Shown here: one piece after another, positions 52,866-60,490 of the stretch
How the letters are laid out: each line of letters begins with the position of its first letter
Position numbering within the stretch: the stretch's first letter is position 1
Source of the DNA: Streptomyces sp. S465
GTDB taxonomy: Bacteria > Actinomycetota > Actinomycetes > Streptomycetales > Streptomycetaceae
Direction of reading: 5' to 3'
Assembly: GCF_026898115.1 (NCBI RefSeq)
Contig: NZ_CP114036.1
Location: 4,024,001-4,088,000 of the forward strand
Length of the DNA stretch: 64,000 nt
Made by a program: the position numbers and the translations under genes
The notes under the pieces: model-generated
Told to the model about the DNA's origin: nothing
Database searches by the model: none
What the model saw: the letters and a program-made list of their open reading frames with translations, nothing else

Positions 52866-52947
52866 ATCTCTCCAAAATACATCTCCCAGTATCCATCTGA
52901 GCAGATACATCTTGACAGATCCATCTTTCCAAAGCATCTTGAGAGAT
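52866..52947. promoter_or_regulatory. array of about six MarR-type operators at 14-bp intervals
   Basis: Three clear 12-bp inverted repeats, ATCTGAGCAGAT (52895-52906), ATCTTGACAGAT (52909-52920) and ATCTTGAGAGAT (52936-52947), and three degenerate ones starting at 52866, 52881 and 52923 follow a 13-15 bp period. The array covers the whole divergent promoter region. Confidence 0.7.
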
Positions 52948-52988
52948 GTAGATGGGCGGCAAGCCCGGACTCCACGAGAGAAGACACC

Positions 52989-53528
52989 ATGAGCCTCAGC
53001 GACTACCTGCTCTACACCGGCGTGTTCATCGCGATCCTCGCCACGCAACTCGGCACCCAGCGCCCGGACGCCAGGCGGCTGCTGCTGCCCGTCGCGATCG
53101 TCGCGGGTGTCGGCTTCAAGTACGTCAAGGACATACCGTCCGGAAACACGGCCCATCTGATCGAGACGTCCGGACTCGTGCTCGGCCTGCTCTTCGGTCT
53201 CGCCTCGATCGCCCTGATCGAGGTCCGCCGCGACCCGGCCGACTCCCGCCTGGTCACCGTCGCGGGCTGGCCCTACGCCGCACTGTGGACGGCCGCGATG
53301 GCACTACGCATGGGCTTCGCCTACGGCTCCACCCACTGGTTCACCCACGCCCTGGCCTCGTTTTCCATGCAGCATCACGTCCCGGCCGCCACCTACGGCA
53401 CCGCGTTCGTCCTCATGGTCCTGGCGATGATCACCGTCCGCACCGTCGGCGTCCTCATCCGCGCCCGCCTCGCGGGCGCCACCATCGACTTCGGCGCCCT
53501 GGGCATCGCACGCCGGCTCGCACGCTGA
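52989..53528 (+). CDS. four- to five-helix membrane protein
   Basis: The 179-residue protein has hydrophobic segments at LLYTGVFIAILATQLG, RRLLLPVAIVAGVGF, GLVLGLLFGLASIALIEV, WPYAALWTAAMALRMGFAYG and TYGTAFVLMVLAMITVRTVGVLI. The last two suggest the DUF1453/CcdC-like fold but no enzyme motif is present. The ATG at 52989 follows GAGAGAAG. It is divergent from a MarR regulator with an operator array, so expression is probably repressed until a small-molecule signal appears. Function is unknown. Confidence 0.82.
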   Translation: MSLSDYLLYTGVFIAILATQLGTQRPDARRLLLPVAIVAGVGFKYVKDIPSGNTAHLIETSGLVLGLLFGLASIALIEVRRDPADSRLVTVAGWPYAALWTAAMALRMGFAYGSTHWFTHALASFSMQHHVPAATYGTAFVLMVLAMITVRTVGVLIRARLAGATIDFGALGIARRLAR

Positions 53529-54149
53529 GCGTCCCATGGGGTGACCGCCTTCGCGGCAGGGGCAGGAGCAGGAACAGTCGCAGATGGAATTCGGCCGAAT
53601 GCCCCGCACTGCGCGACATCACCGAGCTCAGCGACTCAGCATTGCCGACCCAACCGCGTGTTGCGAAGATGCCGAGGACCTCGATGCCCGCAGCGGCGTG
53701 GCCAGCCGCCCGCCGCGCACCCGACCCCCACGTCCCACGAGGACCAGGCAATCTCCCCGTGCCCGCCTCTTCCCCGATGTCGGCAGGTCGTCCCTGCCGG
53801 CCGTCGCCGCCGGCCAGGCGAGGCCACCGCTCATGTGACCGTTCAGGATTCCCGCGGCCCGTTGTCGCCATGGTGCGCGCTGCCATGATCTACAGAACTG
53901 GGACCGGCCGCAGCAGCACGCGCGTTACGTCCCACATGCGTGCAGTATCCACCCCGAGCTCATACAGCCGGGTTTGCACTGCCACGCCCTCGAGTCGAGC
54001 ACGCCCTCGACGCTCTCCCCAGGCGCGGGTCCTGCACGACGGACGACAGTAGACGCGGCGCCGCCCTGTCGGAAGCTGACGCATCGGACCGCCGCACCAT
54101 CCACACGGAGCGAACTGGCCTTCGAGGTCTTCCGGAGTGCGGTGGGGCT
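53529..54149. other. 621-bp region with no intact gene
   Basis: Short open frames occur on both strands but none resembles a known family, apart from a possible fragment at 53890-54084. Codon usage is less strictly GC-biased than in the core. This is probably decayed accessory DNA. Confidence 0.5.
53890..54084 (-). pseudogene. possible fragment of a conserved hypothetical protein
   Basis: The frame encodes RQLPTGRRRVYCRPSCRTRAW and then RLYELGVDTARMWD. The first part looks like the CxxxC zinc-finger-like segment (YCSxxCRxRAxRRR) seen in short Streptomyces hypothetical proteins. The N-terminal half with the first Cys pair is missing, so I call it a remnant. The match is from memory and weak. 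Confidence 0.3.
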
Positions 54150-54350
54150 TCAGAGGGGCAGATCGTCAGGCAGGACATGAAACGCCTTGTGATGGCCGAG
54201 GGGACGTACAGCACGGAAGTCCCGGCGGTCCAGGGTGAGGATCGCGTCGGTGTCGTAGTCGGCTGCCAGGGCGACGTTCACCACGTCGGTGAGATCGGGA
54301 TCGGAGGGTCTGAGCGATGCGTGCCTGCGGCTCTGGGCCATGTCTTCGAC
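54150..54350 (-). pseudogene. C-terminal fragment of a PIN-domain protein
   Basis: The last 50 residues, DPDLTDVVNVALAADYDTDAILTLDRRDFRAVRPL and then AFHVLPDDLPL, match the C-terminal third of VapC-like PIN ribonucleases (the late acidic residues and the LTLDRRDF strand). The first two-thirds, including the initial DxS motif, are absent; the sequence joins the hydrolase gene end at about 54355. No antitoxin is visible. It is a truncated toxin-like gene. Confidence 0.65.
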
Positions 54351-54358
54351 GCAGGGGC

Positions 54359-55405
54359 CTAACCGTGCAATCGGCGTCGCAGGAAGGTGTGCCAGGTCTG
54401 CTCGAAGGAGGCGGTCAGCGCTGCCTTGGGGGCGAAGCGGTCCCAGGCGTGGAAGGCGCCGGCGTAGACGTGCAGGTCGACTGGCACGCCTGCGGCGATC
54501 AGCTTCCGGGCGAAGTCGACGTTCTCGTCGCGGAAGACGTCGAACTGGGCGGCGGCGACGAAGGTGGGGGGCAGGCCGGCGAGGTCGGTGGCGCGGGCCG
54601 GGGCGCAGTACGGGTGCAGGTCGGGCGCGCCGGCCCGGTCGCCGAGGACGGCGGACCAGGCGTGCAGGTTCTGGTCGCGGTCGACGATGCCGAGGTCGAG
54701 GATCTCGTGGCTCGACTGGGTCTCGTTGCGGTCGTCGAGCATGGGGTAGCTCAGGGCCAGCAGACACGGCGCCGGGTAGTGGCGGTCGCGGGCCATCAGG
54801 GCGGTCGCGGCCGCGGGGGCGCCGCCGCCGCTCGCGCCGGCGAGGCCGATGCGGTCGGGCGCGATGCCGAGATGCGTGGCGTGCTCGCGTAGGTAGGTGT
54901 ACGCCAGATATCCGTCCTCGGCGGCGCCGGGGGCCTCGGTCTCGGGGGCGAGGCGGTAGTCGACGGCGGCGAGCACGCAGTCGAGTGCCAGGGCGAGCGA
55001 GGCGTGGTAGGGCGCGTCTTCGTGCGCGCTTCCGAGCACTTGGCCGCCGGCGTGGAACCAGAGCAGTGCGGGCTTCGGACGGTCCTCGGCTTGCCGACCG
55101 GACGGACCGGATGTATTGGATGGACCAGACGTATCGGACGGGTCGGGCTGATCGGACGGACGGAACAGCACGATGTCGAGGAGGGACCCGTCGTCGCGCG
55201 CGATCTGCACGGTTTCAACGTTCACGCGCGGGTCGGCCAGATTCTGCGCATTGGAGTGCGCATCAGCCGGCGTTTCGGCGGCGCGCAGTCGGGCGCGCAG
55301 TGCGGGCACGTCGGAGAAGTCGAGCAGTGGCCCGTTCGCCGCCTGGATCATCGCCTCGACTATCGGGGCGAGCTCGGGGTCGAGTGCGTAGTCGGAGACC
55401 GCCAT
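54359..55405 (-). CDS. alpha/beta hydrolase fold-3 esterase (HSL family)
   Basis: The 348-residue esterase/lipase has LLWFHAGGQVLGSAHEDAP (the HGG oxyanion motif, here HAGG), VDYRLAPETEAPGAAEDGYLAYTYL, GLAGASGGGAPAAATAL with the nucleophile Ser, QFDVFRDENVDFA with the Asp, and AGAFHAWDRFAP with the His. All catalytic residues are present. A Ser/Asp/Pro-rich insertion (about residues 83-107) precedes the first strand. It is bordered by a PIN fragment and an SDR remnant, so it is probably a transferred cargo gene. Confidence 0.88.
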   Translation of the reverse strand: MAVSDYALDPELAPIVEAMIQAANGPLLDFSDVPALRARLRAAETPADAHSNAQNLADPRVNVETVQIARDDGSLLDIVLFRPSDQPDPSDTSGPSNTSGPSGRQAEDRPKPALLWFHAGGQVLGSAHEDAPYHASLALALDCVLAAVDYRLAPETEAPGAAEDGYLAYTYLREHATHLGIAPDRIGLAGASGGGAPAAATALMARDRHYPAPCLLALSYPMLDDRNETQSSHEILDLGIVDRDQNLHAWSAVLGDRAGAPDLHPYCAPARATDLAGLPPTFVAAAQFDVFRDENVDFARKLIAAGVPVDLHVYAGAFHAWDRFAPKAALTASFEQTWHTFLRRRLHG

Positions 55406-55419
55406 CGTCTTTCCTTTCG

Positions 55420-55660
55420 TCAGAACAGATCGGGCCGGCCGCTGCCGGCGTAGATCCCGCCGTCGACCGGTCGGAGGGAGTAGCCGGGCAGGACCCGGCG
55501 CGGGTTGAACTTCTCGACCAGGCCCTGGGGCCCGGGGTGGCCCCGGTGCTCCGGGTCGCTGATGAGAGAGGTGTGACGGTGTTGACGCGGATCCTGTGCG
55601 GGCCGAGGTCGAAGGCGAGACCGCGGGTGAAGTCCACTACCGCGCCTCGGCCGCGTTGGA
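55420..55660 (-). pseudogene. frameshifted C-terminal part of a short-chain dehydrogenase
   Basis: One frame reads VVDFTRGLAFDLGPHRIRVNTVTP, the post-YxxxK helix and strand of SDR enzymes. After a shift near 55575-55585 another frame continues LISDPEHRGHPGPQGLVEKF and LRPVDGGIYAGSGRPDLF to a stop. The catalytic Tyr/Lys and nucleotide-binding half are missing. It is a truncated and frameshifted SDR. Confidence 0.65.
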
Positions 55661-55790
55661 CGCGGGCCGCGGAGCTGTTCACCGCGGGGCGCTCGACCGG
55701 GCAGGTGGCGCGGGAGCTTCGGGTGACGGCCGTGTCGGTGGGCCGGTGGCGGCGGGCCTGGGAGACGGGCGGTGCCGATGCGCTGGTCTC
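55650..55790 (+). pseudogene. N-terminal helix-turn-helix fragment of an IS630-like transposase
   Basis: TRAAELFTAGRSTGQVARELRVTAVSVGRWRRAWETGGADAL is the classical N-terminal HTH of IS630-type transposases (AARLxxxG.S...VA..LGVS...V..W...W...G...L). The catalytic domain is absent; a 32-bp palindrome and a piece of another transposase follow. Confidence 0.6.
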
Positions 55791-55792
55791 CA

Positions 55793-55824
55793 TGATGAGG
55801 ATGGTCGATCGACCATCCTCATCA
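55793..55824. repeat. 32-bp perfect palindrome at the junction of two transposase fragments
   Basis: Half-site TGATGAGGATGGTCGA followed immediately by its exact complement. It separates the IS630-like fragment from the IS5-like fragment. Confidence 0.9.
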
Positions 55825-56069
55825 GCCTGGACAACGACGTACTCGACCCCGTGATCGTCACCGGCTGCCATGCCGGCCGCACCCACAAGCTCACTTCCGG
55901 CCAGAAGAACGCCAACCGCGTCATCGCTGTCGGGCGGGCACCGGTCGAGCACGGCTTCGCCCACCTCAAGAACTGGCGGGTCCTCACCAAGCTCCGTACC
56001 GACCCTGCCCGCGCCACCTGCCTCCTGCGTGCCCTGCTCGTCCTGACGAACCTCGAAGTCCATCGCTGA
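55821..56069 (+). pseudogene. C-terminal fragment of an IS5-like (DDE) transposase
   Basis: KLTSGQKNANRVIAVGRAPVEHGFAHLKNWRVLTKLRTDPARATCLLRALLVLTNLEVHR is, in its segments GRAPVEHGFAHLKNW and LLRALLVLTNLEV, the standard C-terminus of IS5-group (DDE_Tnp_4) transposases in Streptomyces. The N-terminal half is gone. Confidence 0.75.
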
Positions 56070-56123
56070 CGGATCTGCTCAGCAGATAGGCACCCACGAC
56101 AACTCCCCTGGAACCGGTGTGCG

Positions 56124-57005
56124 TCAGGACTGAATGTTCTCCAGGTCCTGGAGGAGGCTGGGGTGGGTCGGGTGCCACCCGAGGGCCTCGCGGGTGTGGG
56201 TGCTGGACGCCGGCTGGTCCATGGCGAAGATCGGGCCGAACGGGCCGAAGTTCTCCTGCGGGACCTCCTGGACCGGCAGGCCCAGTCGCCGGCCGATGAC
56301 CGTCGCGATGTCCAGCACCGCGTCGCCTTCGTCGCCGACGGCATGCCAGGCCGTCCCCGCCGGTGCGGACTCAAGGACCAGACGGAACAGGACCGCTGCG
56401 TCGAGCGCGTGCACGGCCGGCCAGCGCTGGCTGCCGTCGCCCGGGTAGCCGGCCACCCCAGTGCGGCGCGCGTGATCGGTCAACAGGCCGGCGAATCCGC
56501 CCCTGCCCTCGTTGTGGACTGTGCGCGGCATGCGGACAGCCGTGCTGCGCACACCGCGCGAGGCGAGGTCCAGCAGTGCGTTGACCGAACGGCCCCGACC
56601 GCCTACTGGTCCGTCGGTCGGTAGCGGATCGGCCTCGGTGGAGGCGCGTCCCGGTACCCAGGGTGTGCCGGAGACCGTGACGATCGGGCGGTCGCTTCCG
56701 ATGAGTTCCTGCCCCAGCGTGGTGAGAGCCGCGCTCTCCTCGGCGATGGCCTGGGCGAGCGCGTCCGGACTGCTGTAGTCGCGTCCGAACGCCAGACTGA
56801 TCACGCCGTCGCACTGCGCCGCGCCGGACCGCAGGGCGTCGAGGTCGGCCAGGTCTCCTCGCAGCACCTTGGCGCCAGCGCTCTCAAGGGCCTGTGCGGA
56901 GCCGTCCGAGCGAGCCAGCGCGAGAACGGTGTGGCCGTTGCCGAGCAGTTCGGCGACGACGGCGGAGCCGATGGTGCCGGTACCGCCGGTGACGAAGACA
57001 TGCAT
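56124..57005 (-). CDS. NAD(P)-dependent epimerase/reductase (NmrA/atypical SDR)
   Basis: The 293-residue atypical short-chain dehydrogenase starts MHVFVTGGTGTIGSAVVAELLGNGHTVLALARS (GxxGxxG dinucleotide motif). It contains LRGDLADLDALRSGAAQCDGVISLAFG and has no YxxxK dyad, so it may be a sensor or reductase like NmrA. VHALDAAVLFRLVLES and a C-terminal ALGWHPTHPSLLQDLE end resemble extended SDRs. The ATG at 57005 has GGGAG upstream. It is divergent from a TetR gene with two operators between. Degraded IS tails flank the pair. Confidence 0.85.
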   Translation of the reverse strand: MHVFVTGGTGTIGSAVVAELLGNGHTVLALARSDGSAQALESAGAKVLRGDLADLDALRSGAAQCDGVISLAFGRDYSSPDALAQAIAEESAALTTLGQELIGSDRPIVTVSGTPWVPGRASTEADPLPTDGPVGGRGRSVNALLDLASRGVRSTAVRMPRTVHNEGRGGFAGLLTDHARRTGVAGYPGDGSQRWPAVHALDAAVLFRLVLESAPAGTAWHAVGDEGDAVLDIATVIGRRLGLPVQEVPQENFGPFGPIFAMDQPASSTHTREALGWHPTHPSLLQDLENIQS

Positions 57006-57019
57006 GAGCTCTCCCAGAA

Positions 57020-57081
57020 AGTGATGAGACTGTTGTCCCATCACTGACTCTACATGGTGATGGGACAGGTGTCCCATCACC
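57020..57081. promoter_or_regulatory. two TetR operators between the reductase and regulator genes
   Basis: Operator 2 (57056-57081) is a perfect palindrome with half-site GGTGATGGGACA around GG. Operator 1 (57020-57045) is the same with two mismatches. Half-site TGTCCCATCAC is common to both. They fill the divergent promoter region. Confidence 0.8.
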
Positions 57082-57093
57082 TATCCTGGTCTC

Positions 57094-57672
57094 ATGGCTA
57101 GATGGCAACCAGGGGCAGCCCAGCGGCTCGTCGTCGCGGCAGTCGACCTGTTCACCGAGCAGGGGTACGACGCCACCACGGTGACGCAGATCGCCGAGCG
57201 CGCCGGCGTCACCAAGAGCACCTTCTTCCGGTACTTCTCCGACAAGCGCGAGCTGCTGGTCGCCGGCCAGGAAACGCTCAGCAGGCTGCTCGCCGACGGC
57301 ATCACCGAGGCCCCTGCGAGCGCCAGCCCGCTCCAGGCGGTGGCAGCCGGTCTGGAGCGCGCGTCGAGCGCCATGGGACCAGCGAACCGCGAACTCGGCC
57401 CGCGCCTCAAAGCAGCCGTGGCAGCCAGCACCGAACTCCAAGAGCGCGACGCCCTCAAGAGCGTCGGACTCGCGGCCGCCATGACAGCCGCGCTCATCGC
57501 CCGCGGCGTCCCCGAGCCGACCGCGCACCTCGCGGGCGAGCTGGGAGTCCTCGCGTTCAAGCGGGGCTACGCCCAGTGGTCCGAAGGCGATCGTGATGAC
57601 ACAGAAGGGCTCGCGCCATATGCACTGGCAGCCCTGGAAGACCTGCGTGCGGCAACCGCATCGCTGGGCTGA
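57094..57672 (+). CDS. TetR family transcriptional regulator (divergent to the NmrA reductase)
   Basis: The 192-residue regulator has an HTH in residues 8-55 (RLVVAAVDLFTEQGYDATTVTQIAERAGVTKSTFFRYFSDKRELL) and an alpha-helical ligand domain. The ATG at 57094 follows the second operator by 12 bp. It almost certainly represses itself and the reductase by binding the two TGTCCCATCAC palindromes. Confidence 0.9.
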   Translation: MARWQPGAAQRLVVAAVDLFTEQGYDATTVTQIAERAGVTKSTFFRYFSDKRELLVAGQETLSRLLADGITEAPASASPLQAVAAGLERASSAMGPANRELGPRLKAAVAASTELQERDALKSVGLAAAMTAALIARGVPEPTAHLAGELGVLAFKRGYAQWSEGDRDDTEGLAPYALAALEDLRAATASLG

Positions 57673-57738
57673 TCGATGCCGCCCGGCCGGCGCCGGCCGG
57701 GCCCTGTCGGCGCCACGGGCACCGCGCCCGTCGACCGC

Positions 57739-57787
57739 CTCCGAGACACCTTGCTCGTCATGACAAACCTCGGAGCCGATCGCTGAC
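57739..57787 (+). pseudogene. second copy of the IS5-like transposase tail
   Basis: LLVMTNLGADR followed by TGA closely matches the end of the fragment at 55821-56069 (LLVLTNLEVHR-stop). Nothing else of the element remains. The two tails, in the same orientation, bracket the reductase/TetR pair. Confidence 0.5.
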
Positions 57788-58205
57788 AGATGACCGGACG
57801 GCATCCGAACCGCCCACCAGCCGCGGTGATCAGCTTGCCGACGTCGTCGGCGATCCCGGGGATCGTCCTGGCCGAGGGCATGCGCGACGACCTGGGCGGT
57901 GGTCACGGGCCGCCATGTCAGCCACCAGTTCGCGTACGGCCGGCCGTCGGATGTGCTGGGCCGCGCAGCCTTCGGCCACGCGCAGGACCCGGTACCCGCT
58001 CTCTGCCACCGTGAACCGGACGGTGCCTGATGGTGTCGTTTCCGCGTCCCGCGACGACAGCCAGGGACGCGTGAGCGAGCATCACCAAGGCGATGTGCCG
58101 GCACCAGCCCGGATAGCGGCGGACTCGTGCTGATTGAGACCGCACTCGTTCTTGGCCGCCTGGGAAGCCTCCTCGATCGCCCAGCGTGATTTCTGGCTGG
58201 AGTAC
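57788..58205 (-). pseudogene. fragment of an IS701/IS4-like transposase
   Basis: The minus strand reads RWAIEEASQAAKNECGLNQHES, then after a frameshift RRYPGWCRHIALVMLAHASLAVVAGR. These are the WAIEExFQxAKxExGLDxYEVRxxxGWYRHxTLAMLAHAxLA blocks of IS701-family transposases. Frameshifts interrupt it and the N-terminal two-thirds are missing. Confidence 0.7.
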
Positions 58206-58215
58206 CAGGGACCCC

Positions 58216-58872
58216 CTACCGCGCGGCCTCCGGGGCCAAGGTCGCCTCGATGCCCGCCACGATGGCGCGCAGGCCCTCCTCGAAGCGCTCCTCGTAGCCC
58301 TGGAACAGGTCCGCGCTCACCGCCGCCGCCAGCGAATACCCCTCGGCGGCCATGCGTGCCTCACGCTCGGCGACCTCGTAACCGGACATCCGTTCGCCCG
58401 GCCTGGGCTCGACCGACTGCTCCTCGATCACGAAGCCGAGCGTGAAGCTGAACGCGATGAACGTGGCGCGGGCGGCGGCGCCCGGGTCGAAGCCCGCCGC
58501 GACGAAGGCGCGCAGATGGTCCTCCTGTGACGCGGCGTGGTCGGTTCCGGTGAACCGGCTGCCGCTGAAGACCTTCGCGCCGTCGCGGTAGCCGAGCAGC
58601 GCCCGGCGCAGACCGCGCTGGACCTCGATGAGCCGCTCCTGCCAGGTCAGGGCGTCGAGATCGGCATGCGACTCGACCATGCTCCGGAACATGGCGGTGC
58701 TCATCTCGTCGAGCAGCGCCTGTTTGTTCTTGAAGTGCCAGTACAGGGCGGGGGCCTGGACGTTCAGCTCCTTGGCGATGCGGCGCAGGGTGAGCCCTTC
58801 GAGGCCCACGTCGTTCAGCAGCCGCAGGGCGGTGTCCACCACGAGGGTCCGGTCGAGTCGCGTCGTCGCCAT
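58216..58872 (-). CDS. TetR family regulator with TetR_C-type ligand domain
   Basis: The 218-residue protein has an HTH (LTLRRIAKELNVQAPALYWHFKNKQALLDEM) and a C-terminal domain with the tetracycline-repressor class pattern (DGAKVFSGSRFTGTDHAASQEDHLRAFVAAGFDPGAAARATFIAFSFTLGFVIEEQ). It is divergent from the flavin monooxygenase gene. Two TTAAC-N3-GTTAA palindromes lie between and just inside that gene. TetR_C regulators with adjacent flavin monooxygenases often control drug-modifying enzymes. Confidence 0.9.
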   Translation of the reverse strand: MATTRLDRTLVVDTALRLLNDVGLEGLTLRRIAKELNVQAPALYWHFKNKQALLDEMSTAMFRSMVESHADLDALTWQERLIEVQRGLRRALLGYRDGAKVFSGSRFTGTDHAASQEDHLRAFVAAGFDPGAAARATFIAFSFTLGFVIEEQSVEPRPGERMSGYEVAEREARMAAEGYSLAAAVSADLFQGYEERFEEGLRAIVAGIEATLAPEAAR

Positions 58873-58903
58873 CCGGCCATTCTCCCTGCTCGCGCAAGCC
58901 TCC

Positions 58904-58960
58904 TTGACAATTTAACGCCGTTAAGTGCACGCTCTCCCCATGGAACTTAACAACGTTAAG
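58904..58960 (+). promoter_or_regulatory. monooxygenase promoter with two TetR operators
   Basis: A perfect TTGACA (58904-58909) and CACGCT (58928-58933) are 18 bp apart; the ATG at 58940 is 6 nt further on, so the mRNA is probably leaderless. Operator 1, TTAACGCCGTTAA (58912-58924), fills the spacer. Operator 2, CTTAACAACGTTAAG (58946-58960), lies inside the coding sequence at codons 3-7. The centres are 35 bp apart. Confidence 0.7.
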
Positions 58961-60490
58961 GACGCGGACGTGCTGATCGTCGGGGCCGGTCCGGCCGGAC
59001 TCACCCTCGCCGTCGACCTGGCCCGGCGCGGGGTGCGGGCCCGGGTCGTCGAGCGCGGCGAGGGCCTGTTCCCGGGCTCGCGCGGCAAGGGCATCCAGCC
59101 CCGTAGCCGGGAGGTCTTCGACGACCTCGGCGTCGGCGACGCGATACGGGACGCGGGCGGTCCGTACCCGCCGATGATGAAGTGGGAGGACGAGCGGCGG
59201 CTCGGCGCCTTCGAGATGATGGAGCGGATCGAGCCCGCGCCGGACCGGCCGTACCACGAGGCGTGGATGCTGCCGCAGTGGCGGACCGCGGAGATCCTGC
59301 ACGCGCGGCTGACGGAGCTGGGCGGCCGCGTCGAATTCGGCACCGCGCTCACCGGCCTGGAGCAGGACGAGGACGGTGTCACGGCGCACCTCGGCCACGC
59401 CGACGGCTCGGCCGGGACCGCGCGCGCCGCCTACCTCGTGGCGGCCGACGGCGGCCGCAGCACCGTCCGGAAGGCGCTCGGCATCGGCATGACCGGCGAG
59501 ACGGTCGACCCGGCGCCGTCGGTGGTCGCGGACGTGGTGATCGACGGCGCGGAGCGGGGCCTGGACCGCGACCACTGGCACGTGTGGTGGCACGCGAAGG
59601 GCGGCGGCATCGCGCTGTGCCCGCTCGCCGGGACCGACCACTTCCAGGTCGTCGCGCAGTACGACGACCCGGACGCCGTTCCCGACGCCTCCCCCGAGGC
59701 GGTGCGACAGCTGATCGCCGACCGCACCGTCCTCGCCGCCTCCGATGTGCGCGAGGTGCGGTGGGCCTCGGTGTTCACCCCGCGCGCGGCGATGGCGGAC
59801 CGCTTCCGCGCGGGCCGGGTGTTCCTGGTCGGCGATGCCGCGCACATCCATTCCCCGGCGGGCGGCCAGGGCCTGAACACCAGCGTGCAGGACGCGTACA
59901 ACCTCGGCTGGAAGCTCGGGCAGGTGCTGCGGTACGGCGCGGACCCGGCGCTGCTCGACAGCTACGAGGCCGAGCGGCTGCCGGTCGCGGCGGGGGTGCT
60001 CGGCATCAGCACCCGCATCCACCGGGCGCACCGGGCGGGCGACGCCAAGGGGGGACGGCGCGCGGAGGAGGTCCACCAGCTGGAGCTCTCCTACCGGGAC
60101 GGGCCGCTCGCCGTGGACGACCGCGGCCGGCCGGGCCCGGTGGGAGCCGGCGACCGGGCCCCGGACGCGCCGTGCGCCCTGCCCGACGGGACGCCCGTCC
60201 GGCTCTTCGACGTCCTGCGCGGGCCGCAGTTCACCCTGCTGGTCCTCGGTGACGCGGAACCGCCCGCGCCGGACGCCGACTTCGGCGGCCTCGCCACGGC
60301 GCTGGGCGCGGCCGGATGCCTGCGCACCGTCAGGGTCGGCGGCCCGGACCCCGACCTCCTCGACCCGGACGGCCACGTGGCCACCGGCTACGGCCCCGGC
60401 CCCGCGCTCTTCCTCATCCGCCCGGACGGCCACGTCTGCTGGGCGGCGGACACCGCACGGACGCGAAGGCGCTCCGCGCTCGCCCACTGA
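58940..60490 (+). CDS. FAD-dependent aromatic monooxygenase (PheA/TetX/Rox type)
   Basis: The 516-residue group A flavoprotein hydroxylase has DVLIVGAGPAGLTLAVDLARRGVRARVVERG (FAD), a DG motif (YLVAADGGRSTVRKALGI) and GDAAHIHSPAGGQGLNTSVQDAYNLGWKLG (FAD ribityl/pyrophosphate). A C-terminal thioredoxin-like domain follows. Homologues hydroxylate phenols, polyketides or antibiotics such as rifampicin. The ATG at 58940 is chosen over a GTG at 58925 because the promoter geometry predicts transcription from it. Control by the divergent TetR_C regulator is likely. Here the substrate is probably also the inducer. Confidence 0.9.
   Translation: MELNNVKDADVLIVGAGPAGLTLAVDLARRGVRARVVERGEGLFPGSRGKGIQPRSREVFDDLGVGDAIRDAGGPYPPMMKWEDERRLGAFEMMERIEPAPDRPYHEAWMLPQWRTAEILHARLTELGGRVEFGTALTGLEQDEDGVTAHLGHADGSAGTARAAYLVAADGGRSTVRKALGIGMTGETVDPAPSVVADVVIDGAERGLDRDHWHVWWHAKGGGIALCPLAGTDHFQVVAQYDDPDAVPDASPEAVRQLIADRTVLAASDVREVRWASVFTPRAAMADRFRAGRVFLVGDAAHIHSPAGGQGLNTSVQDAYNLGWKLGQVLRYGADPALLDSYEAERLPVAAGVLGISTRIHRAHRAGDAKGGRRAEEVHQLELSYRDGPLAVDDRGRPGPVGAGDRAPDAPCALPDGTPVRLFDVLRGPQFTLLVLGDAEPPAPDADFGGLATALGAAGCLRTVRVGGPDPDLLDPDGHVATGYGPGPALFLIRPDGHVCWAADTARTRRRSALAH

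Noticed and set aside
49700..52900. Very long open frame of over 1000 codons across the acyltransferase and CoA-transferase genes
   Set aside because: It is the out-of-frame shadow of two well-supported genes on opposite strands. High GC removes stop codons in such frames.
54150..54350. Functional toxin-antitoxin system
   Set aside because: Only the C-terminal third of a PIN domain is present, without the first catalytic acid or an antitoxin gene.
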